From positions 10,896,001 through 10,960,000 of the forward strand of contig JAITYX010000005.1 of assembly GCA_021018815.1 (NCBI GenBank): a stretch of DNA of 64,000 bases, given 5' to 3'. Positions within the stretch are counted from its first letter, which is position 1. Each line of letters opens with the position of its first letter. The position numbers were made by a program, and so were the translations under genes. Source of the stretch: Talinum fruticosum (Eukaryota; Streptophyta; Magnoliopsida; Caryophyllales; Talinaceae). Below, piece by piece: positions 21,439-31,569 of the stretch. Under the pieces are notes generated by a model. It did no database searches. It had not been told where the DNA came from and was given only the letters and a program-made list of their open reading frames with translations.

Positions 21439-22920
21439 TGAAGACTCGGATCTTAACTCTAAATATTTTATGAAAGACTCGAGCATAAACTTCTATCTCT
21501 TTTATGTTTTGATTGCGGGTCATTCTGAGCTGCATAGAAACTCATATCTAAGTTTTCATCAACTGTTCTAAGTGACTCGAGATATCACTTTGTTTTATAT
21601 CTTCTCTACTAAGGTATTCTGACCTACTCATCATCTACTTGGAACCATCGCATGATCAAATAATTCTCTCGAACACGGTTTTTCTTAGTACTTGATCGTG
21701 CTTGCTAACGTAAGCCGAATTACAATGTTAATTGAGTCCTCTAAGTCAGTTTATTTTTTAGATGATTATTTTATAGATCAAGTTCACTTTCTCTAATTGA
21801 TTATTTTCAACTTTATTTTTCTAGGAGTTATTCTAAGATGAGTTTGAACCTATTTGATATTAGACTTAGAAAATTCCACTTCTTTAGGCCCAAGATAATT
21901 ACGCTCATAATTACTCAAATTTAATTAATATATTTGCCTAACCTTGGACCAAAGTATTTTATACTTTGAGAACCAATATGGTTTACTTTTGTAGGTTATT
22001 CAAACAAAGCTAATCTATCTTTTTGAATTTCAAAAGCAACCGACTTCTTCTTCGTTAAACGAAGCGGACAGTTTTAACCAATTCAGGACAGGACTTAGAC
22101 ACCATGTAAAGGCTGTTTTTTTCTAAAACTGGAAAACTCCAATGTAGGCTCAACGGTAGTTTCCACCTTGCTTTTAAGACAACACCAGTTGATTCGAACA
22201 CCTTTTGTAGCAATTAGCGATTACCCAACGTTCACACTCCAATAGATCTTTTATGAGTGACTAAGAAAAACCCTTACAACGGCTAGTAAAGACTTCGGTT
22301 TAGAAATCGGACTCAACGGCTAATATGCTTGGACATCCATAAATAGAAGCCACTTCACAAGACTTGAAGCTTGCTGAAACTATTGATCAATACACTGCGT
22401 AGTTCTCTTAGTGCATTACTCACTCAATCTTCTACTTACAACTCCAAGTCTGCACTTAATATTTTCTGAGTTGTGAAGTCTTGTAACAAGTTACATACTT
22501 TTCTTACTTTCTTAGTAAGGTCCCTTGACTAAGCTGTAAGGGTTAATTAAGCTCGGTTGTCCCTAACTGTAAAGTTTTTCTTAGTTAGGAAGTGCTACAT
22601 CGGATAAGGGAACTTCTTAGTCTAGGAAAACAGTGAAAGGACTTGTCTAAGGGAGCAATTCTAGTAGAGTAAGTCCTTTGTATTTTGAGGATTTAAAATA
22701 GCGGATTTAACTTAATACTTGGATTAGCATTGTTTGTGGTTTTCTACCCCTGGAGGGTTTCCACGTATTTTTGATTGTCTACATTTCTAAGCACAATCTA
22801 GACTCGGACTCAACTGTTTTTCTCTTCTAAGCTTAAATTGTAAAAGTTTGCTTGAAATTTCCTCATCACCCTATTCACCTCCCAATTAGGGTGACCTAGA
22901 CTCTCCAGGGAAAACCTTCA
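21439..22920 (+). repeat. copia-3 5' LTR
   Basis: TGAAGACTCGGATC to AAAACCTTCA, 1482 bases. With LTR 24136-25613 it shares an extra stretch after TGAAGACTCG (ATCTTAACTCTAAATATTTT) that the copia-2 LTRs lack, so copia-3 is a separate subfamily. Confidence 0.92.
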
Positions 22921-22922
22921 AT

Positions 22923-22934
22923 TAGTATCAAAGC
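22923..22934 (+). other. primer binding site of copia-3
   Basis: TAGTATCAAAGC, two bases from the canonical initiator-Met site, two bases after the LTR end. Confidence 0.82.
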
Positions 22935-22980
22935 CTAGCTTTTCAAGAAGGATCTAACAATCTAAAGGGCTAAAGATCAA

Positions 22981-23716
22981 ATGGCTCGGAACATTGGAAA
23001 GTTCAATGAAGGAAGGTCTTTTACTCGACCACCAAAGTTCAAAAGACCAAACTTCGTGCACTTGGAAGAAACCGATGGACAACGATGAAGATGTGTGGAA
23101 CATCATCCAAGAAGGTGACTACATCCCAATGGAGATGGAAGGAACTAGATCTGTACCTAAAGAAAAATTGGAGTACACTAATGAAGAATCGAGAGAAGTT
23201 CGAGAGAACTTCAAAGCAATGAACATTCTGATGGCTGCCATTAGCTTAGAAGAGTACAACAGAGTGTCAGCCGCATAACGAGCTAAAGATGTTTGGAACA
23301 CTCTTGTCAACACATACGAAGGAATAAGCCAAGTGAAATAGGCGAAGATAAGCCAGTATCTTCACAAATATGAGCTGTTCAAGATGGAGCCAGAAGAAAA
23401 CATCACTTAGATGTTTATTCGCTTCACCGAGATTACAAACAATCTCAAATCTCTCGGAAGAAAGATTTCTCATGAACAAATGTGCAAAAAATTCGAAGAA
23501 GTCTACCAAAGAGAAGATGGGGTCCCAAGGTGACAACCATCGAGGAAGCTCGAGAACCTCTCTAAACTAAATCCGAGAGAAACTAAACCCAGTGTCGAGC
23601 CGCTTCTCAACATCCCTTTGCTACCACCTTCGCGATCTACTATCTCCTCCCGGACATATTGGCGCAAGCGTACTACTCGTCCATCCTCCTCCGACCAACC
23701 AACTCCACCGTCCTAA
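22981..23716 (+). pseudogene. copia-3 gag 5' half joined to ORF3 3' end
   Basis: Begins MARNIGKFNEG at 22981 and continues with gag blocks: MDNDEDVWNIIQEGDYIPME, then SLEEYNRVSA, then TLVNTYEGISQVK and SLGRKISHEQMCK. Near 23580 it switches to EPLLNIPLLPPSRSTISS and YWRKRTTRPSSS, the end of ORF3 (compare 35470-35577). Zinc knuckle, protease, integrase, RT, RNase H and most of ORF3 are missing. Frameshifts occur within gag. The join lies near 23570-23600; its exact base cannot be fixed by eye. Confidence 0.82.
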
Positions 23717-24122
23717 TATATTTCTTTTCTTTTTCTATTTTTTGTCCAACATTAAGTGTATTCACTTCCGGGTTTTCTTCCCTCCTTTTTGCTGAAATGC
23801 TAGGAGGAGAAAAATAGAAACCTTGATGTTGTCTCTGAGGGGAGTTTCTCTCCTCATTTTGTTGTATATATTTTTTAATGAAAAAATGTTATCGTCTATC
23901 TTTTATATGCTCGATCGTTTCGAGTTTCTTTTAGCGTTTATCTTATCTACTTAGAAATCTGCATTGGTTCTAATATTTGCTTATAAGTCATGCTTTGATC
24001 TGGAATTTTTGTAATTTTATATTCTACATGCTACGATATAGAAGAAAACATAGATCATCGGCACTGAAAAAACTTAATCTCTACTAATAAGTTTCTATCT
24101 TAAGAATGGAATGCCTTTTATG
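23717..24122 (+). other. copia-3 3' untranslated region
   Basis: No coding sequence. It holds a polypurine-like block (AGGAGGAGAAAAATAG near 23801) and a GGGGAGTTTCTCTCC block near 23838. It is parallel to 35580-35925 of copia-2. Confidence 0.6.
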
Positions 24123-24135
24123 AAAAAGGGGAGAT
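24123..24135 (+). other. polypurine tract of copia-3
   Basis: AAAAAGGGGAGAT directly before TGAAG of the 3' LTR. Confidence 0.85.
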
Positions 24136-25613
24136 TGAAGACTCGAGATCTTAACTCTAAATATTTTATAAAAGACTTAGTTATAAACTTCTATCTCTCT
24201 TAAGTTTTGATTGCAAGTCATTATGAGCTACATAGAAACTCATATTTAAGTTTTCATCGGTGTTCGAGTGACTCGGATATCACTTTGTTTTATATCTTCT
24301 CTACGAGGTATTCTGACCTACTCGGAATCTACTTGGAACCATCGCATGATCAAATAATTCTCTTAACGCGCTTTTTCTTAGTATCGAAGGTGCTTGCTAA
24401 CTTAAACTAAATTACAATGTTAATTGAGTCCTCTAAGTCAGTTTATTCCTTAGATGATTATTTGATATATCAAGTTCACTTTCTGTGATTAATTATTCTT
24501 CAACTTGATTTTTCTAGGAGTTATTCTGAGTTGAGATTGAACCTATTTGACATTAGACTTAGAAAATTCCACTTCTCTAGGCCCAAGATAATTATGCTCT
24601 TAATTACTCAAATTTAATTAATATCTTTGCCTAACCTTGGACCAAAGTATTTTATACTTTGAGAACCAATGTGGTTTTCTTTTGTAGGTTATTCAAACAA
24701 AGCTAATCTATCTTTTCGAATTTCAAAAGCAACCGGCTTCTTGCTTGTTAAACACCAGCGAGACAGTTTTAGCAAATTCCGAACAGGACTCGGACACCGT
24801 GTTAGGGCTGTCTGTTTCCATAACTAAAAACTCCAATGCTAGGCTCAACGGTGGTTTCCACTTTGCTTTTCGGACAACACTAGTTTATTGCAACACCTTT
24901 TGGAGCAAATAGGCTGTTGCCCAACGTTCCAACGGATCTTTTATGAGTGACTCAGTAAAGCCCTTACAACGGCTAGTAAAGACTTCAGTTTAGAAATCGG
25001 ACTCGATTGTTAATCTCCTTGTACATCTATAAATAGAAGCCACTTCAGAAGACTTGAAGCTTGCTGAAACTATTGATTAATACACTGCCTAATTCTTTAA
25101 TTATATTACTCACTCAATCTTCTACTTACAACTCCAAGTCTATACTTAATATTTTCGTAGTTGTAAAGTCTTGTAATCGGTTACATATACTTTTCTTACT
25201 TTCTTAGTAAAGTCCCTTGACTGAGCTGTAAGGGTTAACTCAGCTTAATTGTCCCTAACTGTAAAGGTTATCTCGGTTTGGAAGTACTAGATCGAGATAA
25301 GGAAACTTCGAGTCTACAAAAACATTGTACGGAATTGTCTAAGGGTGCAATTCGGTAGAGTTAGTCCTTTGTATTTTGAGGATTCAAAATAGTGGATTTG
25401 ACTTGGTGCTTGGATTAGCACTGTCTCGTGGTTTTCTGCCCCAGGAGGGTTTCTATGTATTTCTAAGTGTATTCATTTCTAAGTGCAATCTAGACTCAAA
25501 CTCAATTGTTTTTCTCTTTCTAAGCTTAAATTGTCAAAGTTTGCTTAAATTTCCTCATCATCCTATTCACCCCATTTTTAGGGCGACTTAGACTCTTTAG
25601 GAGCAAACCTTCG
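24136..25613 (+). repeat. copia-3 3' LTR
   Basis: TGAAGACTCGAGATC to AAACCTTCG, 1478 bases; the terminal A is changed to G. TATA box TCTATAAATAGA at 25026-25037. Followed by the target duplication GGATT. Confidence 0.92.
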
Positions 25614-25618
25614 GGATT

Positions 25619-26825
25619 GGCAAGATTGGTCAAGGAAACAACTCAGTCAGCCTAGTCTACCTTGTCAAAGGGCTTATGTACAATCTCCTTAGCATTTCTC
25701 GGCTATGTTACAAAGGTCAAGAGGTATGGTTCACTCGGACCAACTGCTATATTTCGATGCGATCACCAAAGCGACTAAGCTCTCGGGATCGTGGTCGGGT
25801 AACACTTATATTATCCCTCTTTTATATTCTAGTCAGAATTTATCATGCTTAAAAGCATCTTTAAATGATGATTCATGGACTTGGTATTGTAGACTAGGTC
25901 ATATTAACATGCATACTATCAATAAACTTGCATCTCATGAATTGGTTAGGGGCTTATGTAACTGTGCATTTAAGAAAGCTAAAATCGTGAAGCATGCACG
26001 AAAAGGAAGCAAGTTAGATCATCTTTCAAACCACTCAAAACTGTATCTACATCCAAAGTGCTTGAGTTAGTTCATATGGATTTTTGTGGTGAAATTCCTG
26101 TGAAAAGCCTAAGCGGTAAATCATATATACTTGTTATTATTGATGATTATTCACGATTTACCTATGTGTGTTTTCTAAAGAACAAGAGTAAAGCCTTCAA
26201 AGAGTTCACTAAGATCTGCTTGAATATTCAAGTGGAGTTTGAGACTTAGATCAAAAGGATTCGCACCGACCATGAAGAGAGTTTGACTACTCGGAATTTG
26301 CGGATTTACGTGAAAAGAATGGCATTTCCCACAACTTTTCTGCACCAAGTACTCCTCAAGAAAATAAATTAGTGGAGAGAAAGAGTAGAACTCTTGAAGA
26401 AATAGGAAGGACCGTGATGATTGAAAACGATCTACCCTACTACTTCAGGGTCGAGGCGATCAACACGAGCAAACTATACACTCAAAAGATGCCTCATCGG
26501 ACCCATCTTGAAGAAGACACCCTATGAGCTATATAAGGGAAAAAACTCATCATCTCCTACTTTAGACCATTTGGATGTAAATGCTTTGTGCATAACAATG
26601 GTAAGGAACATCCGACTAAGTTTCATACTAGATCGGATGAAGGTATATTTCTAGGTTACTCATCTCATAGTAAAGTTTATCAAACTTTTAACAAAAGGAC
26701 TAACAAAGTGGAAGAAGGTATCCATGTTGTCCTTGATGAGATTGATCTTGGCAGCATAAGTGAATCCACATTTTCGGATCTCCAGCTTAACAAAGATGAA
26801 AATGACGCTGCTGAAGTTGAGTTTA
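25619..26825 (+). pseudogene. copia-2 integrase (interrupted by CACTA)
   Basis: Reads KIGQGNNSVS and LVKGLMYNLLSISRL, then TWYCRLGHINMHTINKLASHE of the zinc finger, whose second Cys pair is lost compared with copia-1. ELVHMDFCGEIPVKSLSG (first catalytic Asp) and VIIDDYSRFTYVCF follow. RKSRTLEEIGRTVMIENDL and GPILKKTPYELYKG follow up to HVVLDEIDLGS. The CACTA element enters at 26829, after AAEVEFR. Stops at several places. It is the counterpart of 7300-6170 in copia-1. Confidence 0.85.
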
Positions 26826-26828
26826 GAA

Positions 26829-27190
26829 CACTACTAGAAAAAGGGTTCTAACTACGAATAAATTGGTCGTTAAAAGTACATTTTATCGTCGTTAAAAGTG
26901 ATTAACGACCAAAAAATTTTGGTCGTAAGTCGTTGTTAGTGCTTCCCTCGTTAATACTTTTAACGATAACTTTAAAATTTTCGTCGTTACTTAAAATAAC
27001 GATGAAACAAGATGTCGTCGTAATTAGTTGATTGAATAACGATGAACTACATATCATTAACGAAAAAATTTTTCGTCGTAGATTTAAAAGAACCATAAAT
27101 ACAAAAATTAAAATCATGATCATTAACAGCCAATTTGGTTCATCGTTATTTGTTTAACGATTAACATTTTCATCGTTAATAATATTATGG
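26829..27190. repeat. CACTA left subterminal repeat region
   Basis: Short motifs of the form TCGTCGTTA and ACGACCAA recur on both strands (for example near 26900, 26910, 26980, 27015 and 27075). CACTA transposase binds such subterminal arrays in known elements. The right end (31390-31540) has the same motifs at lower density. Confidence 0.72.
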
Positions 27191-27790
27191 ATAACCTAAA
27201 TATATAATTTTGCCAATTATCTTTAAAATAATGTAATAAACTATTGATCACTAATATATAGTAACAAAAAACTCGAATTGATATATATTAATTCCTTTAA
27301 ATACCACTGGTCTGCAAATACACAATATAAAACATAACCTAATACCAAAAGCATCCTAAAACACATAATATAAAAAACAATCGAGGAAACTAGAAATTCT
27401 CATAGTAATTGGTATCCGAGTACAAGCAATATTGACAAAAAACTATAAAAAAAATGAAGTCCTCCAAATGATTTAGACAAGTATAAATCTTCATCAACTA
27501 CTCATAAAAGGTAAGGAAGTGTTGGAACTTGAATGAGCAATCCACATCTCCAAACAAGTGCACATCTACAAAAAATAGATAATTATTAGAACTATTACAA
27601 AATTGCAAAAGTATTCAACTTCTTATCAAACAAACATATATAACTCAAACAAACAATCACCACTTGATGTTCGGAGCTACAACTCCATCATTAGTGCATT
27701 ACTTTACAATACATGCGAAGTTGTGCATCTCCATCGCAGATATCAAAGATGCATGAATGTTTGAAAATGGTCCAACAAATTTTGTCCATG
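27191..27790. other. AT-rich CACTA interior without recognisable gene
   Basis: AT-rich, with no convincing frame or motif. It may be intronic or intergenic DNA carried with the captured exons. Confidence 0.5.
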
Positions 27791-27885
27791 GATGGAAGAG
27801 TTATACCAAGGGCATCAACACCATGACAAGGAGACAGGAAAAGGTAGGGATGGAAGGGTTATACCAAGGGCATCAACACGATGAC
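27791..27885. repeat. tandem duplication, 37-base unit
   Basis: gatggaagagttataccaag at 27791 returns as gatggaagggttataccaag at 27849; the units continue in parallel for 37 bases with three differences, period 58. Confidence 0.85.
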
Positions 27886-28186
27886 TCTAAATTGGCTGCT
27901 CGCTCGCTGCAGATGCTTGCAGATGATCTGCAGCTGGCTGTTGCGATCCGCTCCAGATAGCCACTCATCTGCAGCCATCTGCTGCTGGCGCGCAGCAGAC
28001 CATCTGCTGCAGATAGCTGGACATGGCCGTGTCGTTGCGGTCGTTTTAGGTGTGCTACGGATGCTCCTACTCCTACAGATGGCTAGGCCATAGGCCTCTT
28101 ACGTCTACTACAAATATCATGTCGGCCTCCTAACAACAAGCCGATTATGTCTACTACAAATGTCCTGTGGGCCTCCTAACAATAAG
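27886..28186. repeat. GC-rich CAGATG-rich patch and 46-base-period duplication
   Basis: From 27895 to 28020 ctgcagatg and catctgctg motifs recur on both strands, a hairpin-prone GC patch. At 28101-28140 and 28147-28186 a 40-base unit (gtctactacaaat start) is present twice. No gene is recognised. Confidence 0.6.
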
Positions 28187-28462
28187 CAACAACAAGTAAA
28201 GTAGACACTAGTAACTAGTAAATTATGATCAACAACAAACCCATATGGTAGGATACACTAAGCTTATCCGGTGCAATAAAGGAAACATATGTTTGATAAA
28301 TGTGAAAACATCAAGGTAACCTAAGTAATGAGCATTAATCAGCACTGATCCCGAAGAGGGAGGGGGACTTTCTATCATCCAATGTCACTCGCAAAACTCT
28401 TAAGAAAGATTAAAACTTAAGGCGAGGCTTCGAGGCATGGTCATGGATTCACTACAACTTAC

Positions 28463-28543
28463 CTCGGAACCCTTGCATATCATAATATTTCCTGGATGGG
28501 GATATGCATGGAAGAAGCCACTATTCAGTATCATTTGCCCATG
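28463..28543 (-). pseudogene. captured ABC1/UbiB-kinase exon fragment
   Basis: On the minus strand the frame reads HGQMILNSGFFHAYPHPGN and then ICKGSE, followed at once by GTAAGT, a perfect 5' splice site. FFHADPHPGN is the hallmark of ABC1/UbiB (aarF) atypical kinases; the Asp is a Tyr here. The plant family is usually plastid or mitochondrial and affects isoprenoid-quinone metabolism. Only this exon end is clear. The retained splice site shows capture of genomic DNA rather than cDNA. Upstream (28680-28550) the frames are open in pieces but not assigned. Confidence 0.75.
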
Positions 28544-28689
28544 TCATATCCATGTCAATCCAATCAGCTTCGAAGTCAGAAACACCCCTCAAGAATTGAT
28601 TACTCGAATAGAACCGAGTTGACAAGAAAAAGAATCCAAGTGTCCTTGAATGGATGGCGAAAACTCCTCATCAATTTGAGCATCTAACA

Positions 28690-29090
28690 TACTATCACTT
28701 TCAAGTTTTGACTTAGTGCTTCCTGAATGTCCTTCTGAAGAAGCCTCATCTCTTTGTTTTCAACTTATCTGCGCAAAATTGCAGTAACCGAACCATCACA
28801 TTCCTGAAGAAACGTTCGGAATCATAGCATCACTTAAATGGATAAATATATCTCCTAACAATGTTGAATATCAAGAAACTAACACTGTAAAAACCAAAAG
28901 CAAATAATTATACACAATCCAAACTTGGCATCCTAGGGCTGCCTCTTAACTAGAAACTACTGGATAGGTTCAATGTTCAGCCACTTGAAATGAACATGCT
29001 CCAACCCTTGTATTTCAATTCATGATCAAAGGGGAAAGCCGCATAAAAATCTGAGGGGAATAATTGAATCAATTGATCAATAAACAAGCA
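28690..29090. other. CACTA interior between the two captured genes
   Basis: No clear gene. On the minus strand a piece reads ENKEMRLLQKDIQEALSQNL (about 28755-28700), possibly from another captured exon; I could not assign it. Confidence 0.35.
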
Positions 29091-29095
29091 ATAAT

Positions 29096-30334
29096 GTGGG
29101 TTATGAGTGGCTTAACATTAATCTTCCCTGTCCTCGAAAAATCAATGCAAAGTGGCCATGTGTTTCTGTATCGGAAAATGCCAATTATATGTACCTCCTC
29201 GCAGTAAGAAACACCGAAGAAATTGTCATCAACAAGCATAAGTCTATCTCGAACAAAGGAAGAATCCAATGTATTGTAGAAATTACTTCACCGAAACCGC
29301 ACTAAGAGGGATTGTCATCTCACTGCATGCCAACCCAATTAAACAGACTTTACCACCAGGGCGGGCAGCTTTTAGGGCAGTGGACATTGTCTTGCTGATG
29401 CCAACACAATCAAAGATCACATCAACTTGAACCCCCATTGCAGCTTGCATGTGTACAACTTGTTGATCTATGTCGTGCAATTTTGTCATCCACTACTAAA
29501 TCGGCGCTCAAGAAAGATTATGAGAATGATTTAGCAGCGAATAAGGAAGCATTTATGTTGAAACTAGAGCATCACCTCTCTCTTTCCTAGCAATTTTAGT
29601 CAAATGCAGCCAAACTTAGCAAATGGGGCTGCTGTAGGTGGCCTTGAATTGAATTAATATCTAATCAAATCAGATAGGTTGATAAAATACTCAACTCAAA
29701 TTGGGTTCGATTGAATTATAAGATTTTGAGTCATGTTTAAGTCAGCTATTAATTTGTCCAATAGCTTGCCTCGAAAATTCATTCAATATTTATCACTTGA
29801 AAATTGAAATCTCATCTCGGTTCAGCTTGGAGCAAGCTAGTTTGGGTTTCATCACAATTGAGTTGCTCGACTTCAGGTTTGCATTTTTGCACACGGATCA
29901 GTTTTCTCAAGTCTCTATTTTTTGCAAATTCTCACTGTCATCATATGTCCAACCGACTTTTGAACGTATATTATTTCTATTTGACATGAAAGTTCTCTCA
30001 TGATACTCGAATGTCAATATATGAATACTGAAAATGACAAACCTCAATATTGGTTGAAACTTTGATTATGCTACTTGCACCAAGATCTTGAGCTATGTGC
30101 AAGCACCGCTTGTCAACATCAGCAACCGTTGCTCTAGGAGCTCTAAAAGTATAAGCTGCCAAGCATAGTCACCGAGCCGATGGGTCCCGATCCAATGATC
30201 GATACGTTTGTCTCCGGACCGATATTTTCTCATCGACAAGCATGCACTCCCACACTAAGGGGTTCACACATCGCCCCTTCCTCCAAGCTCACGTTCTCCG
30301 GCAAATTATAGCATAAACTTGCTGGATGAACCAC
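29096..30334 (-). pseudogene. captured sorbitol dehydrogenase exons
   Basis: Exon 30334-30043 reads [50 protein letters not shown] and, after a 1-base shift, GASSIIKVSTNIE, then a GT donor. Exon about 29475-29292 reads DVIFDCVGISKTMSTALKAA and RPGGKVCLIGL. Exon 29199-29096 reads VHIIGIFRYRNTWPLCIDFS and INVKPLITH. These are consecutive parts of a plant NAD-dependent sorbitol dehydrogenase (zinc alcohol dehydrogenase superfamily: cofactor domain and return to the catalytic domain). A stop and frameshifts make it non-coding. Introns remain. The N-terminal exons are not seen. The last exon lies out of order, upstream at 30612-30692. Confidence 0.87.
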
Positions 30335-30611
30335 CTACCATCAACCTAGAACATCTTATTCTAATTCATGAAAAGTTCATCGGGGTTTAGATCGGTTGGC
30401 TAACTTGGCAAACAAGTAGTCATGCCCTAATTCAAGTATTGGTTATATCATACCGGATGCGAGCATACCTTAGGTTTCATACTATCCATTCCCAAGACAA
30501 GTCACCGATGGTAGACTTTTTACATTTGTAGTTCTTACAAACAAGTTCACAGACTGATAGGGTTAAATTCTATACTTGTTCTTTATTCGTGATTTTGTTT
30601 CTATTTACAGG

Positions 30612-30692
30612 TTAAACATGACTTTGATGGCATTACCACCACGGGAGCTAGTTTCAAACGCTTTATCAATGTCTTCCTGGGAGAACTCGAAC
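30612..30692 (-). pseudogene. captured sorbitol dehydrogenase last exon, out of order
   Basis: Preceded by a TAG acceptor, it reads FEFSQEDIDKAFETSSRGGN, AIKVMFNL and a stop. This is the usual C-terminus of plant sorbitol dehydrogenase and fits in phase after LITH of the exon ending at 29096. But it sits about 280 bases upstream of the first captured exon instead of downstream of the last. Open reading is intact across its 81 bases. Confidence 0.87.
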
Positions 30693-30699
30693 CTAAGAC

Positions 30700-31566
30700 A
30701 CGAATTTCTCGCAAATTAAATCGTAAAGCAAACGTAAATTGGAGAGCAAAAACGGAACCCTAAAACTGTCATAGAGAGAGATGAACGAATTTCTCGCAAA
30801 TTACGGAAGAGAACATGCCTATATCAATTGAAAAATTTCAATGCAAATTAAAGAAATTCGTGAATGAAATTACACAGTCATAGAGAGAGATGAACGAACC
30901 CGATAAGTATCCGATTGAAAGTTGCAATGCCCGAGAGACGAGTGAGCGAGAGAGCGAAAGGTGATTGGACGAGAGTCGAGCAAGCGAGAGCGAAAGGTCG
31001 CCTGACCGAACCTCGACTTGGAAACTTCGCGAGAAGAATAGGGAGAGCGACGACAACGGCGACGGCCGGGGAGAGGAGTGAATGACCGACGATTGAGCGA
31101 GAGGAAGAGATGATCAGGCGAGAGTGAGAGGTCAACCGAGCGAGCCTCCGACTAGGCGACCGAAAGAGAAAAGAAAGCGACAGTAACAAAGACGGAGACC
31201 GGGAAGGGGATGGGGACGGCGACGACCGGGGAGAGGAGTGGAAAACCGAGCGTGGGAGTGGAGGTGGAGGAGAGACCGCAGTGAGAACTCGACTGAGAGG
31301 CTAGACGAGAGGAGGGAGGAAGGCGGTTAGTTTCATTAAAGTTGGTGAAAAGCAAACATTAATAATTAAATTTTTGAATCTTAATAGTAGTAACGACTAA
31401 TATATTAAAGTAATAACGACGCACTATTTTATTCGTTGTGTAATGATAGTTATTTGATAAAATTAAACGACAAAAAATAAATTCCGTCGTTACTAGTAAC
31501 TTTTAAAGACCAATTGTATGAGTCTTTGTTAAAGTGTCATCGTTAGAAGTCTAACTTCTAGTAGTG
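30700..31566. other. CACTA right side: purine-rich patch and subterminal region
   Basis: 30880-31325 is GC- and purine-rich (gagcgaga-type repeats) with Ser/Leu/Arg-rich frames on the minus strand that look like chance. 31340-31555 is AT-rich with ACGACGAA-type motifs matching the left end. Confidence 0.55.
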
Positions 31567-31569
31567 GAA

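Larger units (their letters stand above)
21439..25613 (+). mobile_element. copia-3: complete-ended, pol-less Sirevirus derivative
   Basis: Two full LTRs (21439-22920, 24136-25613), PBS, a gag 5' half fused to the ORF3 end, and a polypurine tract. The target duplication is TGATT (21434-21438) and GGATT (25614-25618), one base apart, and the flanks continue the copia-2 protease gene. The internal region is only about 1.2 kb, so it would depend on proteins from other elements. Its LTRs differ from each other at many places by eye, so it is not recent. Confidence 0.9.
26829..31566. mobile_element. CACTA (En/Spm-type) DNA transposon carrying host exons
   Basis: The left end is CACTACTAGAAAAAGGG; the right end read inward is CACTACTAGAAGTTAG, a perfect 11-base terminal inverted repeat. 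The 3-bp target duplication GAA is at 26826-26828 and 31567-31569. Total length is 4738 bases. No transposase motif is recognisable, so it would depend on another element. The interior carries pieces of at least two host genes, both on the minus strand. It sits in copia-2 between integrase and RT. Confidence 0.93.

Noticed and set aside
28437..28687. Plus-strand frames over the ABC1-kinase fragment
   Set aside because: The minus strand has FFHAYPHPGN and a perfect splice donor, so the plus frames are shadows.
30838..31355. Ser/Leu/Arg-rich minus-strand frames in the CACTA element
   Set aside because: The DNA is a purine-rich low-complexity stretch; no transposase or host motif is visible.
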